Positions 10,779 through 23,200 are shown, counted from the stretch's first letter. The stretch is DNA of 64,000 nt from Erythrocercus mccallii (GCA_013397435.1 VZRG01000747.1:1-64000), one strand, 5' to 3'. The notes: generated by a model not told the origin, from the letters alone. Numbers and translations: made by a program.

Positions 10779-11489
10779 CTTTTCTCTATTTTGTTTTTTT
10801 CTCCTTCTGCTATTAAACATCTGAAATCTAGTTAAACTCTCCGCTGCCTTTTCTAGGACAATTTGCAAGTAAAATTTCCTTAGACTTTGTTGCTAGCAAT
10901 ACTACTCTACACTGATTAAAACAGCTATGCAAAACAAGAAAGCAGCTGGTCTTTAACTCAGCAGGTAACATGTTTCATTGAGGCCTTCAAACTTTCTGTA
11001 GCAAGCCTATACCTCAATTTACTATTCAATCTAAACAACTTGAGAAGAATCTATACTTATTCTTATCTGAGGTATGCAACTAGAAAAAATATGTTTCATT
11101 CTCATTATAATTTCCTGGTACACCAAAAAAAAATTAAGTAAAAAAATTATATACCTTTTCCACTGCTAACTGTATGATAATTGCCTGGCCAGAAACACCC
11201 TATATTAAATTATTTGAAATATTTAAATTTCATATACATATATATATATATATGTATGGGTTAACTGTCTCTCGCTTTTGCTCATGTATTTCTTCTGTTT
11301 CCAGTCAGACCATCACCTCCATTCTCAAATTTTGCTCTCAACTGGAGTACCTAACAAACCAATAGAAACTATGCACAGAAGCACTAAAAAAATGACCTAT
11401 TGGCTTGCCTCAACCTAAGCTACTTGCAAACCAGTTGTGTCAAGAGAAACATTTACATTACTTTTCCTCCTTATCTTCCATTTTATGAC
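10779..11489. other. AT-rich sequence with TA repeat
   Basis: A short alternating TA tract lies at about 11236-11254. No gene or transposon was recognised. Confidence 0.5.
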
Positions 11490-11700
11490 TCTTTAGTTTT
11501 AGTCATTAATCTCTGATGTGGAACCTTGCTAAGTGCTTTTGAAAATCTAAATATACTACCATCCACAGAATTGTCCTTATCTGTTGTGGCAGTAATATCT
11601 TCAAAGAACTCCAGCAGGTTAGTTAAGCATGACCTCTCCTGTCTGAATCCACGTTGACTATCCTTAATCAAGCTATGTGGATTTATTTTACTTTGGACAT
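11490..11700 (-). mobile_element. old CR1/L3-like LINE fragment (reverse-transcriptase region)
   Basis: The minus-strand frame (11483-11671) encodes a decayed reverse-transcriptase segment. It shows 'GFRQERSCLTNLLEFFED', then a variable stretch, then 'FSKALSKVPHQRL', matching the CR1-superfamily pattern GFRxxRSCLTNLLEFFExV...FSKAFDKVPHxRL. The nucleotide blocks 'aactccagcaggttagttaagcatgacct' and 'aatccacgttgacta' resemble the ancient CR1/L3 families shared by amniotes more than the young bird CR1 copies elsewhere in this window. No 3' end is present. It is an isolated, inactive scrap. Confidence 0.75.
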
Positions 11701-13389
11701 TTCATAGGAGAGTTCCTGTATTTTCTCCCAGCAAAATATAAACTCACTATTTTCCCTCATGACCATTTAAAGGAATATAATGAAGTTCTCTTTGATGCTT
11801 TTTAATCCTTAGGAATCTCTCCTGAGTTGTGTGAACTTTAAAAATGTCAGTAAAGAATTAAATTATTTCCCTACTTGGTTCCCTCAGCAGTTTTTTGCTG
11901 ATCAGAAGAGATGGAAATATTTTAAGAGCATTATTAGATATGCCCACTCATTGTATTTACAGTCATGTGTCAAACTGGAGAAAAAATGTCTGCCTCATAT
12001 AGCTGCTACTTCATGTCTGAGAAGAATAACAATAAAGAGATAACTGTTAAAAACAAAACCCAAATACAAAGAAGAAAAAAACCTATAAAAAAATCAACCA
12101 CCAAATAGGAAATGTTCTAAATAAAGCTGAATGAACATTTTCTTCAAGCTAAAAAACAGAATCAAACTGAAAAAAAACAAAAAACAAAAAATCCAAAACC
12201 AAACAACACCCCCAACCAACAACAACAATAACAAAAAACTCCAAGGTAAATAACCAACCAATCAATCAACCAACCCTATGAAAAACAAAACCAGGCATAA
12301 AAAGAGACATTTCAGTACTTTCGGCAGTCAGGAAATTAAAAAAAAAGAAAAAAATAAATCCCTAAATAAATCAGGTCTTTAATTCTGGTGAAAAATAAAA
12401 GCATGCAAAAGGTAATGAGGAAGAGCATGTCTTAGCTGCTGTCTGAACTTTATACGTGCCACTTTTTAAAAATTCTTAGCCATCCTTTTTTAGTAGATTG
12501 CTTTTAGTAGATTTATTAAATAATTTTTATAAAATAAAATGTATTGGAAAATTAATACAATTTTTCCTCATAGATAACATAAATATTCAAGGATATTATA
12601 TTTTATATTGTGAGATTTTTGTTGTTTTATTTTTGGTGTGGTTTTTTGTTTGTTTTTTATTCATGAATGTTTACATCTCATATATTTCAGAGCTTTCTTT
12701 ACTACTGTGACCTGGAATGAAGATTCTTCAGAGATCAACTCAGTAAATGACTGCTATTTGTTAAATTTATGTTTTAAATATTACCACAAACAAATAGTAA
12801 AAATGTTTATTTTACTCAACAGAGTAGCATTTGTTTGTTTTCTGAACTTAAAATATTGGAAGCATGAAGGTTTCACTTTCTCATACAAGAAAATGATTAA
12901 AATAGGTCCTGCTTTCTTACCACCAGTATTTAAGCTAGGATTATGCTGACATAACACAATTTTTATGAAAATATTTGGAAAAAAAAGACTGCAAAATATT
13001 GGTTTTGCAAAATCTCAGTGCTGGAAAGATTGTTAAATAGCCACAAAAGATGAAACAATGATACATAGACTAGGTATAATCATAATCTTTGCATGCTCTA
13101 GAACAAAAATGTTGCTAAATTGGTCGCAAGGGCTGTTCAGGCCTTTCTACATCATGCTATTTCCAGAGAGTCCTATTTCACAAAGGTCTAATAACACAAC
13201 AGCTTCTCAATTTTACCTCTGTGTTTTCCCTGAACATTTTCTGAGCTCATTGTCACTGTCAAACAAACACAACATTGACCACTATGCACCGAGTTCACTT
13301 TCTTATGAGTATAAATAGTGGTATAAATCTGTTTCTGTCCTAGAGGAGTAGAAAGGAAATTTTATTTAGTGCCCTCTTTAAAAGACAGA
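11701..13389. other. AT-rich sequence with A/C-rich low complexity
   Basis: An A- and AAC/CCAA-rich low-complexity patch spans about 12045-12290. A T/G-rich patch lies at 12615-12660. No gene was recognised. Confidence 0.5.
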
Positions 13390-13829
13390 GTTGAACAACT
13401 CAGTTGGTGAAGCTCAAGTGGCTGTGACTGAAGAACCAGAATCAAGCTGTACAGGGTGAGTTCCCAAGTTCAGGAATTGATCCAGCAGCCCTGAGCCTCA
13501 TCACAATCTGGAAGCCCTTGGCAACCAGGTGAGGAGGCAGTGGTGCCAGGAGCAACTGAGGGTGATTTAAATGACTCCAAGGATTGTCAGTGACCCAGAG
13601 CATGGCAGACAGGCATGTGACACATCAGTGAGTGTGGCAAGGCAGTTTGCAGGGCAGTTTGTGCAGATAGGGTGAGTAGGAAGGGCTCCTCTCTGACCAC
13701 TGGAGGAGAGCAGCCAATAGAGACAGCAGTAGACTCAGTAGCTGGTAAGGAAGAGCAAAGAGATCCTTTTAACCCCAGTCTTACAGGCAGACCAGATTAA
13801 TCTTCTTCAGTTAGGGTGTTGACACACCC

Positions 13830-14935
13830 TAAAACTCAATCCCATGTAGCTGCAAGGGTCGCAAGCTGAAAGCAAAAACAGCTGTGTCCAAGACCTCCAG
13901 CCAGACCTGCCTATGGTAGATGGAGCTCTCCAGGTCACAGAGTGCCTGTGTGCCTCTTCCTAAGGCTGGGGCCAGCAAACTGCTCTTGCAGAAGGTGTGC
14001 TGTGTTTGAGAAGCTGTGTCACCAGGTAAAGGAACTACAGGAAGAAATGAACAGGCTAAGTAGTATTTGAGCAAATGAGTAAGACATAGACCAATTATTT
14101 TCAGAGATGCTACAGTCTCAAGACTCTTGAGAGTCTCTAATCTCTGTAATAGTGGAGAAGCAGATGGACTCAGAACCCTGCAGAACCCAGTCCTAATTAG
14201 TCAAAGGACTGTTAGCCAAGGATTTGTTACAGATGAAGACTGGAAGCATGCTACTACACACACCAGGAAGAAGATTCCTCCTTTGCAGAATTTGGCTAGT
14301 AGGACTGGTGTCTTCTACAACAGGTATGATGCTCTGGAATGCCAGACAACTGATGAGGTGGGAAAAGGTCCTTCTGTCATAGTGGGGCCTCTTAAAACAA
14401 CACCACCTGTACCCTGCACCACAACCTCCTCTTTTAAGAGGGGAAACAAGAGTAGTTGTAATAAGGGGAACAGATGGTTCAATGTGCAGGCCAGACCCAA
14501 CTCACAGGAAGGTCTGTTGCCTACCAGGGGCTTGGATAACTGACATTATTGGAAAATTCTCCAGTCTAGAAAGGCCGTTCTGTCAGTATCTGTTAGTGTT
14601 CAAACTGGCAGTGATGAAATAACAAAGAGAAGTCCAAAAGAAATCTAAACAGACTTCAGGGCCCCAGGGTGATTGGTAGAAGGATCAGGAGCACAGGTGA
14701 TTTCCTCAATCCTTCTGTAACAACAAATAAAACTGATAGGAATAGGCAGATCCATTAAGTCAATGCGTGGATCCAAGGTCGGTGTTAGTGGAAAACTTTT
14801 GGGTTTCTTGGTAATGGGAGTGCTTGTTCTACTGACACCTGATGGGATGCACCTATCTCAGAGGGAAAAAGGAATTCTAGCACAGGAGCTGTGGGACTAG
14901 CTGACAGAGCTCTCAACTAACTTGGAAGGAGGAAA
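13830..14935 (+). pseudogene. CR1 ORF1 remnant (esterase-like ORF1)
   Basis: Decayed frames match the CR1 ORF1 protein, which in birds carries a C-terminal SGNH esterase-like domain. Clear blocks are 'FVTDEDWKHAT' and 'YDALEC' within 14220-14345, and 'PDGMHLSQREKGILAQEL' at about 14838-14891, the usual ORF1 C-terminal block. The middle, where the serine of the GDS motif is expected (about 14420-14520), is rearranged and I could not see the motif. Stops and frameshifts interrupt the frame repeatedly. It ends about 110 bp before the ORF2 remnant, as in intact CR1. Confidence 0.8.
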
Positions 14936-15045
14936 AAGACAAAACCAGGCTCACCAGTAACAAGCAGTGGGATGATGTTCCAAAATTTGAGGAAACTAGC
15001 ACTAATGAAGCCCCTCAATCTACTTCATAAGTTGTTTGCTATATT

Positions 15046-15930
15046 GTGCCACACCTGAAATCTTTCCACACTTATGCAGGAAGCATGAGGAAAAAAAAGC
15101 AGGAGCTCAAGGCTTTGGCCCAGTCCCAGGGATTTGACATCATTGATATAAGTGAAACCTGGTGGGATGAGTGCTGTGACTGGAGTGCCCTGTTGGATGG
15201 TTCCAGGCTCTTCAGGAGTGAAAGGCAGGGCAGAAAAGGCAGAGGGGTGGCACTGTACGCAATAGAAGGGTTAGAATGGATGGAGCTCACAGTTGGCAAT
15301 GGCACAGATGGAAGCCTGTGGGTGAAAATCAAGGGGTAAACAAATAATGACGATATCACTGCAGGAGTCTACTATAGACTTCCCAGCCATGACAATGACA
15401 TAAATTGTTCTTTGAGGAGCTAAGGGACACGTTCAAGTCAACTGTCCTGTCTTTATGGGGAACTTCATCTTGCCAGAAATTAACTGAAACCATCACAGAG
15501 CTGGTACAATCCAGGCCAGAAGAGTCCTAAAAGGCCAGGATGACAATTTTATGGAACAGATCCTGAGGGAACTGAATAGGAATGATGCCCTCCATGGTCT
15601 ACTCCTTGTCAACAGAATCTATCTTGAAGGAACATAAAAACTGGTGGCTTCCTTGGCCACAGCATCAATAAAGAGATTTGGTTTAAAATCTCTTTTGACA
15701 GAAGGAAAAATACCAGCAAAACCTCAGCTCTAGACTTGAGGAGAGAAGACTTCAAGCTGCTCATTGAATTAGTAAGGTCCCCCAGGAAAATGTTTTTGCA
15801 GGTGATGATGCCTATCAGTGCTGGTCACTTTTTAAAGTGATAGTGATGAGCTGCTAAGGGCACAGGAGCATGCAATTGTCAAATGTTAGAAGTCAAACAG
15901 GTGATGCAGAAGGCAATAGGAAAATTACAA
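15046..15930 (+). pseudogene. CR1 ORF2 endonuclease remnant
   Basis: The first 97 codons (15046-15339) are open and match the apurinic-type endonuclease of CR1 ORF2. They contain 'YAGSMRKKKQELKALAQSQ', the catalytic-region 'ISETWWDE' (the E of ETWW is the conserved glutamate), and 'GRGVALY'. After a stop at 15337-15339 the homology continues in other frames: 'GVYYRLP' near 15366, 'LRREDFK'-like sequence near 15740, and the linker 'LLRAQEHAIVKC' near 15853-15888. The reverse transcriptase that should follow is absent. The protein is dead. Confidence 0.85.
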
Positions 15931-15984
15931 TGGGCAGTGTAAAAATAACATCATCCTGTTATAGAATGAGGGTGATCACCTCAC

Positions 15985-16195
15985 AAACAGATTGCCCAGA
16001 GAGGTTGTGTCAATCCACCCCTGGAAGTGTCCAAGGCCAAATGGGATGGTCCTCTGAGAAACCTGGTCTAGTGAAAAATGATTACTGCAGGTGGCTTGGA
16101 ACTAGATGATCTTTAAGGTCCCTTCCTAGCCAAGTTATTCTATGATTCTATGATTCTATGGTTCTATATTTCTATGATTTTTTGATTCTATGGAT
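15985..16195 (+). repeat. CR1 3' terminal block and (ATTCTATG)n tail
   Basis: The conserved CR1 3' block runs from 'gattgcccagagaggttgtg' to 'gatctttaaggtcccttcctagcc'. It is followed by several copies of the octamer 'attctatg', partly mutated, to about 16195. This 8-bp tail is characteristic of CR1 and replaces the poly-A of other LINEs. Confidence 0.9.
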
Positions 16196-17857
16196 AGATA
16201 ATTATTGTCCTAAAGAGGAAAAGCCCAAGACAGTCCTTAAAAATCCATAGAAATACTGGGCAATAGAAAGCTAGAGAGGAAGAGTTACAGGGCACTTTTC
16301 TTCTCATCTCTAATTATTTTTTTTTTTTAAACAGCAGGTTCATAATTATTTTCTGCAGACAAGAAGTTATATGGCTGGGGGAATCTTATGATCTCTGACA
16401 ATCTGTGTGGTGAATGTCCCTGATCAGACAGTGGCTGTGCTGCTCTTCAGCCCTGAGGTGGAGTCAATTTATAGTCAGGAAACCCAAAGCATCTACAGTT
16501 TAACATTTACATCATTCTGCATCCACAGTTATAGATTGTCTTTTATTGTCAGTGGAAGTTTAAAATGCATTCTTCCTCAGCATTCTTCACTTGCACTTTA
16601 AGAAATGAGAAGAAACACCTGCAAAGATATTGAAAAATTGTTGCTATTTTATCCAATAATTTTACATTCTATTTAAAGTACAGTACAATGAATGGGGGAA
16701 CTCTAGCCTTTCATTTTAGATCTCTGGAGACAGGAAAGGCAAAATGTGTTCCTACACCTTTCCAGAGAAAGAGTGTGTATGCCCTGTTTTGGTAACTCTA
16801 AGTGTGTAAGCCACTTCAGAAAGAAAATTATCAAAGAGCAACATGACTGAGCATATAAAATAAATACACACAAGGAAGGAGTCACAGGTGTGTAATGAGA
16901 ACATGGTGGCAGCTGAAGTTAATCAAAGTAGTCTATCTAGCTCTAATTGAAATGGGATTAAATCTCACCCTTTCATTTACGGTGTTAAGTGATACTTGAG
17001 ATCTTCAGTGCTTTAGGCTGTTGAAAACCAGAGAATTTCCTGTGCTATGAGTTTGCACTCCATAGAGGAGAGAGGTCAGTCTATAGTTCTTTCTTCAAGG
17101 ACTTATTTTGTTTTGCTTTTCTTTTCTCCAGTAACTCCATTTCTCATCAGTCTCTGATAGTGAACAGCCTTCTGCTATGTCCTAAGAAACTTCTCTCTGT
17201 GATTTAGTTTTGATTCGAAGTGTATCAGCCTTTTGCTACAAGGACTTCTACAGTAACACATTAAAACTTCAATACTCTTGCAAAGACCTTTACTAGTATT
17301 TGGTGCAGGGGGAGAAACTGAGAAGTTGAGACATAGACTGTTAAAAGTTAAATTCTTTATATTTAGGATATTCTACCTGTCTACAAACATGAATATAGTA
17401 TTATGGTTTACAATACCAAGAACTATTTTCCTACGTTTCCCAGAAGGTTTCTTTTTATTTCCTTGTACCTCTTGAGGCTTTCCAAAGTTTCCATAATAGG
17501 CTTTAACACCTTTTAAAGGATAAAGATATTACTTCACATGTTTTGTTTTGTGGGTTTTTCCTTTTTTTTTATCCTCCCCCCAAAAACAGAAGTTAAGAAT
17601 CTGATAATAGCTCAGGAGGAGCTGAGAAAGACAAAGACACTTCCCTCATGTATCACCAATCTTTTGTCTCTGCAGGAGCCCCACTCCACTCTCCCATGTC
17701 CTTCTGGGTTCACAATGCAATGTAAAATGGAAGCCACTGACTTGCATATATACAATACCTCCAATCAACTTTTCTGTAGAGGACTGAACATCCTTCTGTA
17801 TTCCAATAGTTATACAATTCAGAAGAGGGATATTTTCATCTCTGTGGATTGTGTTTG
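16196..17857. other. AT-rich sequence, no gene recognised
   Basis: No gene or transposon block was recognised. A T10-rich run lies near 16318-16328 and another near 17562-17572. Confidence 0.5.
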
Positions 17858-18240
17858 TGTACTAGTTTGGGATGGAATAGAGTTACTATTCTTCATAGAA
17901 GATTGTGTGGGCCTATAGTTTGCGTCTGTGACCAAACAAATTGTTGGTAACATACTAAAACTTTTGTTATTGCTGAGCAGCATTTATATGATGTCAAGGC
18001 CTTTTCTGTTTCTCCCCTTCCCCCACCAGCGTAGACTGAACATACAGAAGAATCTGGTAGGGGATACCATGAGGACAGACCACCCCAAGAGAACAAACAT
18101 ATAGCCTAGACCACATGATTGTGTGCTCATCAATAAAAGCTAAAGAAGAAAATAGAAGGGTGGATGTTCAGAGTGATGACATTTATCTGCCCAAGTAATA
18201 ATTACAGGTCATGAAGCCTTCTTTTCTGGAAATGGTTGAA
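17858..18240 (+). mobile_element. LTR-B type ERV LTR, 3'-truncated
   Basis: This is the 5' two thirds of the same LTR type as 2096-2656 and 52382-52943, here in forward orientation. Matching blocks are 'gatggaatagagttactattcttcatag' (LTR 5' end), 'gttattgctgagcagcatttat', 'tcaaggccttttctg', 'caccagcg', 'cagagtgatgacatttatctgcccaagtaa' and 'cttttctggaaatggttgaa'. Similarity ends at about 18240, before the polyadenylation region. The TATA position reads 'caataaaagc', so the box is altered. It looks older than the other copies. Confidence 0.72.
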
Positions 18241-18711
18241 TCTATAGAAATCCCCTGCTATTTAGTGTATTTGGTATAGAGTGGAAGATCTATACCTGCT
18301 TCATGAGCAACATTTCCCTTAATTTTTCTGTGGTAGTCAAATACATAATCATTTTCAAACCTTTCCAGGAACTCACATAAGGAGGTTGGTTTATAGACCA
18401 GCTTCGAATTTTCATGAGAAAGGTAAAAGACTATTCAACATAATCAATATAAGATTGCTTCTGGATATATGCAGAAACAGTATAACATCTCATGGAGGGC
18501 TACTATTAAAAAGAAACATAGCTAGAAAGTTAAACACATCTGGTTTTAGACCTTTGTATCTAAACATCCAAAGGGGAACTTGGAATTTAGATATCAATTG
18601 CTTATATATATATATATATATATATATATGCCCATATTGCATATATTTATTAAAAATATGTTAGAATAATAATATAGATAGAATAGATATAGCTAGAATA
18701 TAGATATAAAT
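18241..18711. other. AT-rich sequence
   Basis: No gene was recognised. It contains the TA microsatellite listed separately, followed by A/T/G-rich sequence with 'tagata' words leading into the CR1 tail. Confidence 0.5.
18603..18629. repeat. (TA)13 microsatellite
   Basis: A perfect alternating TA run of 27 bases. Confidence 0.97.
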
Positions 18712-20040
18712 ATAGAATTATAGAATAGTTTGGCTGAAGGGGACCTTGAAAGATCATGTTGCAAACCCCCTTCCATGAGCAGGAACACCTTCCAATAGAA
18801 CAAGTTGCTCAAAGCCGCCTCTAACCTGACATAGAACATTTTCAGTGAGAGACTGTAGACAATTTCTTTGGGCAATCTGGTCCAGTCAATTATTATTCTC
18901 ATCATAAAAATGTTTTTCCTGTTGCCTAATGTAAACCTATCTTTTTTCAGTTGAAAAGCATTGCTCCTTGTACTATCACTATACACCCTTGGTAAAAAAC
19001 CTTTCTCCATCTTTCCTATAGACTGCCTTTATAGATTGAAATTCTCTCAGTGTTTCTTTATAGGAAAGGTGTTCCAGCACCCTGATTATTTCTATGGCAG
19101 TCATCTGGACTTTAAGAGGTATGTGTCTTTCCTGTGTTCAGGACTGTAGAGATGGATGCTGTACTCCAGGTGGAGTTGATTAAGAGTGGAATAGAACAGG
19201 GAGAATCACCTCCCTTAATCTTCTAGCTGAACTACTTTTTATGCAGCTCAGGATATGACTGGCTTTCTGGGTTCCATGCTTATATTGCTGGATCATGTCC
19301 AGTATTTCATCCACCCCCGGATTCTTCTCTGCAGGGCTGCTTCGAATCAGTTAATGCCCTAGTCTGTGCTCATGCTGGAGATTGCCATGGTCCATGTGTA
19401 GGAGCCTGAATTTGGCCTGTTGATCTTTATAATCTTCATACAGACCCACTCCTCAAAGAGTGGTTATACACATCCCTCTGGGTGGAATCCCTTTCTTCTA
19501 CCAAATCAAATGCAGCACTCAGTTTGGTGTCATCTGCAGACTTGCTGATGGTGAGCTCTAACCCATTATCTATGTCATTAATGAAGATATTAAAAAATAC
19601 TGATTCCAGAACTGACAGCAGGAACAGCACCAGTTAGTGTTGCAATTCTTTGGGTGTGGCCATTCATCCAAATCCTTAACTAAGAGTCCATCCATCAAAC
19701 CCATACCTCTGCAATGCACAAGTAAGAATGTTGTGGGAGATTTCATCAAAGTGCTTACATAAAAACAAGTAAACATTTGTAGTTCTTCCCTTGTCCACTG
19801 ATGCAGTTTTTCCACCACAGAATGACACGAGATTAGGCAGGCAGAATTTGCCCTCACTGAAGCCATGTGGGCTATATCTAAGCACCTCACTATCCTCCAT
19901 CTTAACATACCTTCCAGGACAACTTGTTCCATGATCTTCCTGGGTACAGAGGTGAGGTTGACTGCTTAGTACTTCCCAGAGTCCTCTTATTTGTCCTATT
20001 TTAAAATGGTCATTAAGCCAACTGTAATATTCCAGCCCGG
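18712..20040 (-). mobile_element. CR1 LINE, 5'-truncated, with most of the reverse transcriptase
   Basis: This is a second long CR1 on the minus strand, about 1.33 kb. The plus-strand left edge is the 3' end ('agaattatagaatagtttggctgaaggggaccttgaaagatca'). Reverse-transcriptase blocks follow towards higher coordinates: 'tcatctgcagacttgctgatggtgagctc', 'atccatcaaacccatacctctgcaatg' and 'ccatgatcttcctgggtacagaggtgag'. The homology fades at about 20040, inside the N-terminal part of the reverse transcriptase. Frameshifts and stops make it inactive. Confidence 0.92.
19436..19935 (-). pseudogene. CR1 reverse-transcriptase remnant
   Basis: Minus-strand frames carry successive RT blocks. 'GFSEGKFCLPNLVSF', 'ASVDKGR', 'LCKHFDEISHNIL' and 'RYGFDGWT' lie in 19676-19900. 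'SVFFNIFINDIDNGLELTIS' followed by 'KSADDTKLSAA' lies in 19436-19630. The catalytic FADD box reads SADD, with the two aspartates kept. The two parts lie in different frames, so at least one frameshift separates them. Confidence 0.88.
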
Positions 20041-20265
20041 CTTCAATATTTATATATTGTATAATTCAAAAATATATATTTATAAGATTTGCTGTATAAT
20101 ATATTGAATATGTTGTGTGATTATATGAGCCTATATCTACTATTACATTGTGATAAATATAATAAATTATAATGTATTCATATTTTACTAAATAGCATAT
20201 ATTATATAAAGCAAATATGAAAAAAAATTCCACTATAGCATCTCCAAGTTTCACACACATTAAAA
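20041..20265. repeat. AT-rich low-complexity block
   Basis: Nearly pure A/T sequence with irregular 'tatata', 'ataatata' and 'ttatataa' words directly abuts the truncated 5' end of the CR1 copy. It may be the original target sequence. Confidence 0.7.
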
Positions 20266-23200
20266 ATATTATCTACTTTACTCACATGACAGTATTAAAA
20301 AAATCTAAAACTTAAAATTGCATAGATGATGAGAAGAATTGGTAACTGATGGTCTTCAGTGTTGAGAAATTAGAACTCAGTGTTTCAAAATCTCAGTCTT
20401 TTCCATCATTGCCTAGTATTTTCAATTTAAATTGAGCATCTGCTGTTCCTGCTTATGCTGAAAAAAATAATACCCTACCAAACTATTCAGCTTAATAAGA
20501 CTGCTTGAGGAATATGGTGCTGTTTAGCACAAGTACAATCTGCAAAATACCAGCATGAATACTATTTCAAAGTATTCATCTCAAAGCAAAAAGAAAACTT
20601 TGACAGCATAGAAATGAAAAAAAAAAGAGAAAATTACAAGCCTATAAGACTGTTTAGTATAATGTACATTTTCATTAAAGCTGAGAAAAAAGAAAGCAGA
20701 TAGTTACAACAAAGTATGACTGCAAAGCAATCACAAAGAAAGCATTTCTGAGATGCCTGATAAACCAGATCTGAAAAAGTAATGGACTTGAAAAAGAAAA
20801 AGTAATAAATCCTTGTGAATTAAAAGACATTTGTCTAACTATTTGAAATACGTTCAGATTATTGGTATGAACAAAGCATGTCAGATACTGTTATCCAGGC
20901 AGGCTGACAAATAACCACTTAGCTGGACCATTCTTTGCTTCTCTCTTAAGAAAATTGTGCATTACTGATTATATTAATTATCAGTGGATTTATGGGATTT
21001 AGTAGTTAGAAGCTGCAGTCTATTCAGTACCAAAGCAAGTACAGCTGAAGCAATGAAGAAAAACTTTATCATGAGTGTTATAAAATCTCAGAAGACAGAC
21101 AGAATATCTGTATAATTTTCTTTTGAAAAAAAAAAAAGCCTAAATTTTTAATAATAGTTTTGTTCTTCATGCCTCATGTATATTTTCACCCATGACAAGT
21201 TTAAAACCAAGATTACCATCTCAGAAATAAAGCTAGTATTATATTTCATTTTATACTGTGCAGAAAATCTCCTCTATCATAAAGTACAGAATTAAAATAA
21301 AACATGACAGATAAGAATTGTAACACTATGATAAAATATCATACACATATGCATTACTTTTATTTCATTTATTTAAAGAATTAGTCAATAGTCCATGTCT
21401 TTATATTTTAGCAGGAATATCCAAGTAGGTAACATTTTGATTGGCAAAGTAACATTAATTGCTTTAAAAAATAATGTTTCTATAGGGGGTTGCCTTTGTT
21501 GAAGCTGTTTTTCCAGACTATTTTACTAATAAGCTGACACAATAATAACACTATTGTACAACTACTTCTCCCATTTCTTTTTTATCAGTACTGAGAATGC
21601 TTTTCTTGGCAACCATCCGCAAAGAATAGTCTCCCTGCATCCTTCAAGTCTTTTATATTTGAACTATCTGATTTCAATATTTCCTTCCGTCCTATACTTC
21701 TAATTCTATCTATTCATCTATTAACCCTTTCTTGTTGTAATAATTCTTTTTTCACTTTCAATTCTCCAGGCTGTTCATTGCTGTTCTTATAAAACACCTT
21801 AGAAAAGTCCTTACACTCATTTCAGGCTATGCCTATAATGTCAATCTTCTCTTTCCCAGTAATTTGCTTCTCAACTCTACTTTGTGTCAACATTCTAATT
21901 TATTTTGTTCTCCCCACATGCAATTGCTATTACCTTCTGTGGTGTTTCAGACATGTCACTTGTCTCTAGTCACCCTAAATCTTCTCTTCAGCTGAATTCT
22001 CAGATTGAAAGGTTCTGTCACAGCTAATATTTCTTCACAGATCTAGAGATAATGAATGGTAGTGAAAGTGGTGTTTATTTTTCAATACATATTTGACAGC
22101 AGAGTTCAGATACTGCAGAACAGGAAAAGTGAGAGCCTATGATAGTGGAAAACTTTTATTACTAAAATCAAGTTTCAGAAAGATAAAGAATGTAAGCATA
22201 AGGAAGTTTAAAAAAACCCAGTACATTAGTGAGCATATGCTGAAAGGTCAGATAGTACATTTTATTTACATCTGTAAATGTGAATAAACAGAAAGGACAA
22301 GAATTAATGGAAAGGGCAATTTGGTTTTATACAAATATATCTTTCTTGAGCTTTGACCAGGTCAACTGTTAATGACCAGCTGTATTTATTTTTGCTAGGT
22401 CTATTTAATAATAATAGAGTGCATTCTTTCAATAAAAGAAAAAAAATGGTGCAAGAATCCAAAATAAATTGCATATAAGCAAAATAAGCTAAATAAATCG
22501 AATCCTGAACCAAACGTCTTCAAAAGTGAACACTATTAAGACAACTAAGTTTAGAAAAATATTGAGCATCTTCTAGATAACATTTATCAAGCAGTATAAA
22601 ATCATGAACTGTAACTTTCAAAATCTAGAAAGATAAATCATCTTTATTTTAAATTTTATCAGAGTTTTAATGTGCTCCAAGCACAGTATCTGTGTTGTTC
22701 AAAATAGAAATAAATAAATCAAATTTAACAAATTGCTTTCTTCAGCTGTTTTACCTCCAAAGAGCTTTAGTTCATTACTCTTTTGGAGAAGAACAGCAGA
22801 TAAAGAAATAAGTCAGATCTATTTATTTTTATAATGTTAGTTTTCCACAAAAGTTTGATTTTTTTTTACCTTAAAATAATTATATTTAATACTGCCAGAT
22901 GACATTATTAAAACAAACAAACAAAACCTCCAAACACAACCATATGTATATATACATGCATATATATAATACACATACACATGCATGTGTGTATATGCAA
23001 ACACAAAACAAATTTCTTCCTTTCAAGTTATATCCTTATGTTTGTAGACCCCTAAGTAATCCTTCAGGTAAAAAAGCCTTACTACTAACTCATAAGAAAT
23101 AGGATTCTTTTATCTTTGCAATCTGTTGAAATTGCCTGTGCACATTTTAACACTGAAGTATCAAAGTAAATATGCTTTTAAAGCCTTTAAATATGTTGTT

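Larger units (their letters stand above)
13390..16195 (+). mobile_element. CR1 LINE with ORF1, endonuclease and 3' end but no reverse transcriptase
   Basis: This is a long CR1 copy in forward orientation. It contains in order a GC-richer 5' leader (about 13390-13830), an ORF1 remnant (to about 14935), an ORF2 endonuclease remnant (15046 to about 15925), a short unclear joint, and the CR1 3' terminal block 'gattgcccagagaggttgtg...ggaactagatgatctttaaggtcccttcc'. It ends in the 8-bp tail repeat attctatg. Between the 'AQEHAIVKC' linker, which normally precedes the reverse transcriptase, and the 3' terminal block, only about 60 bp remain where roughly 1.7 kb is expected. The element is therefore internally deleted. 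Most bird CR1 copies are 5'-truncated, so keeping the 5' half is uncommon. The exact 5' boundary is uncertain. Confidence 0.88.

Noticed and set aside
10458..10868. 136-codon minus-strand frame across the pentamer array
   Set aside because: Half of it is unknown bases and the rest is a stop-free GGGAA repeat.
14127..14543. Host gene with a 138-codon frame
   Set aside because: Its 'VTDEDWKHAT' and 'YDALEC' blocks identify it as CR1 ORF1, and it sits in the right order before the CR1 endonuclease.
18603..18629. TA tract as a promoter TATA region
   Set aside because: A plain dinucleotide microsatellite with no gene or transcript-like structure downstream.
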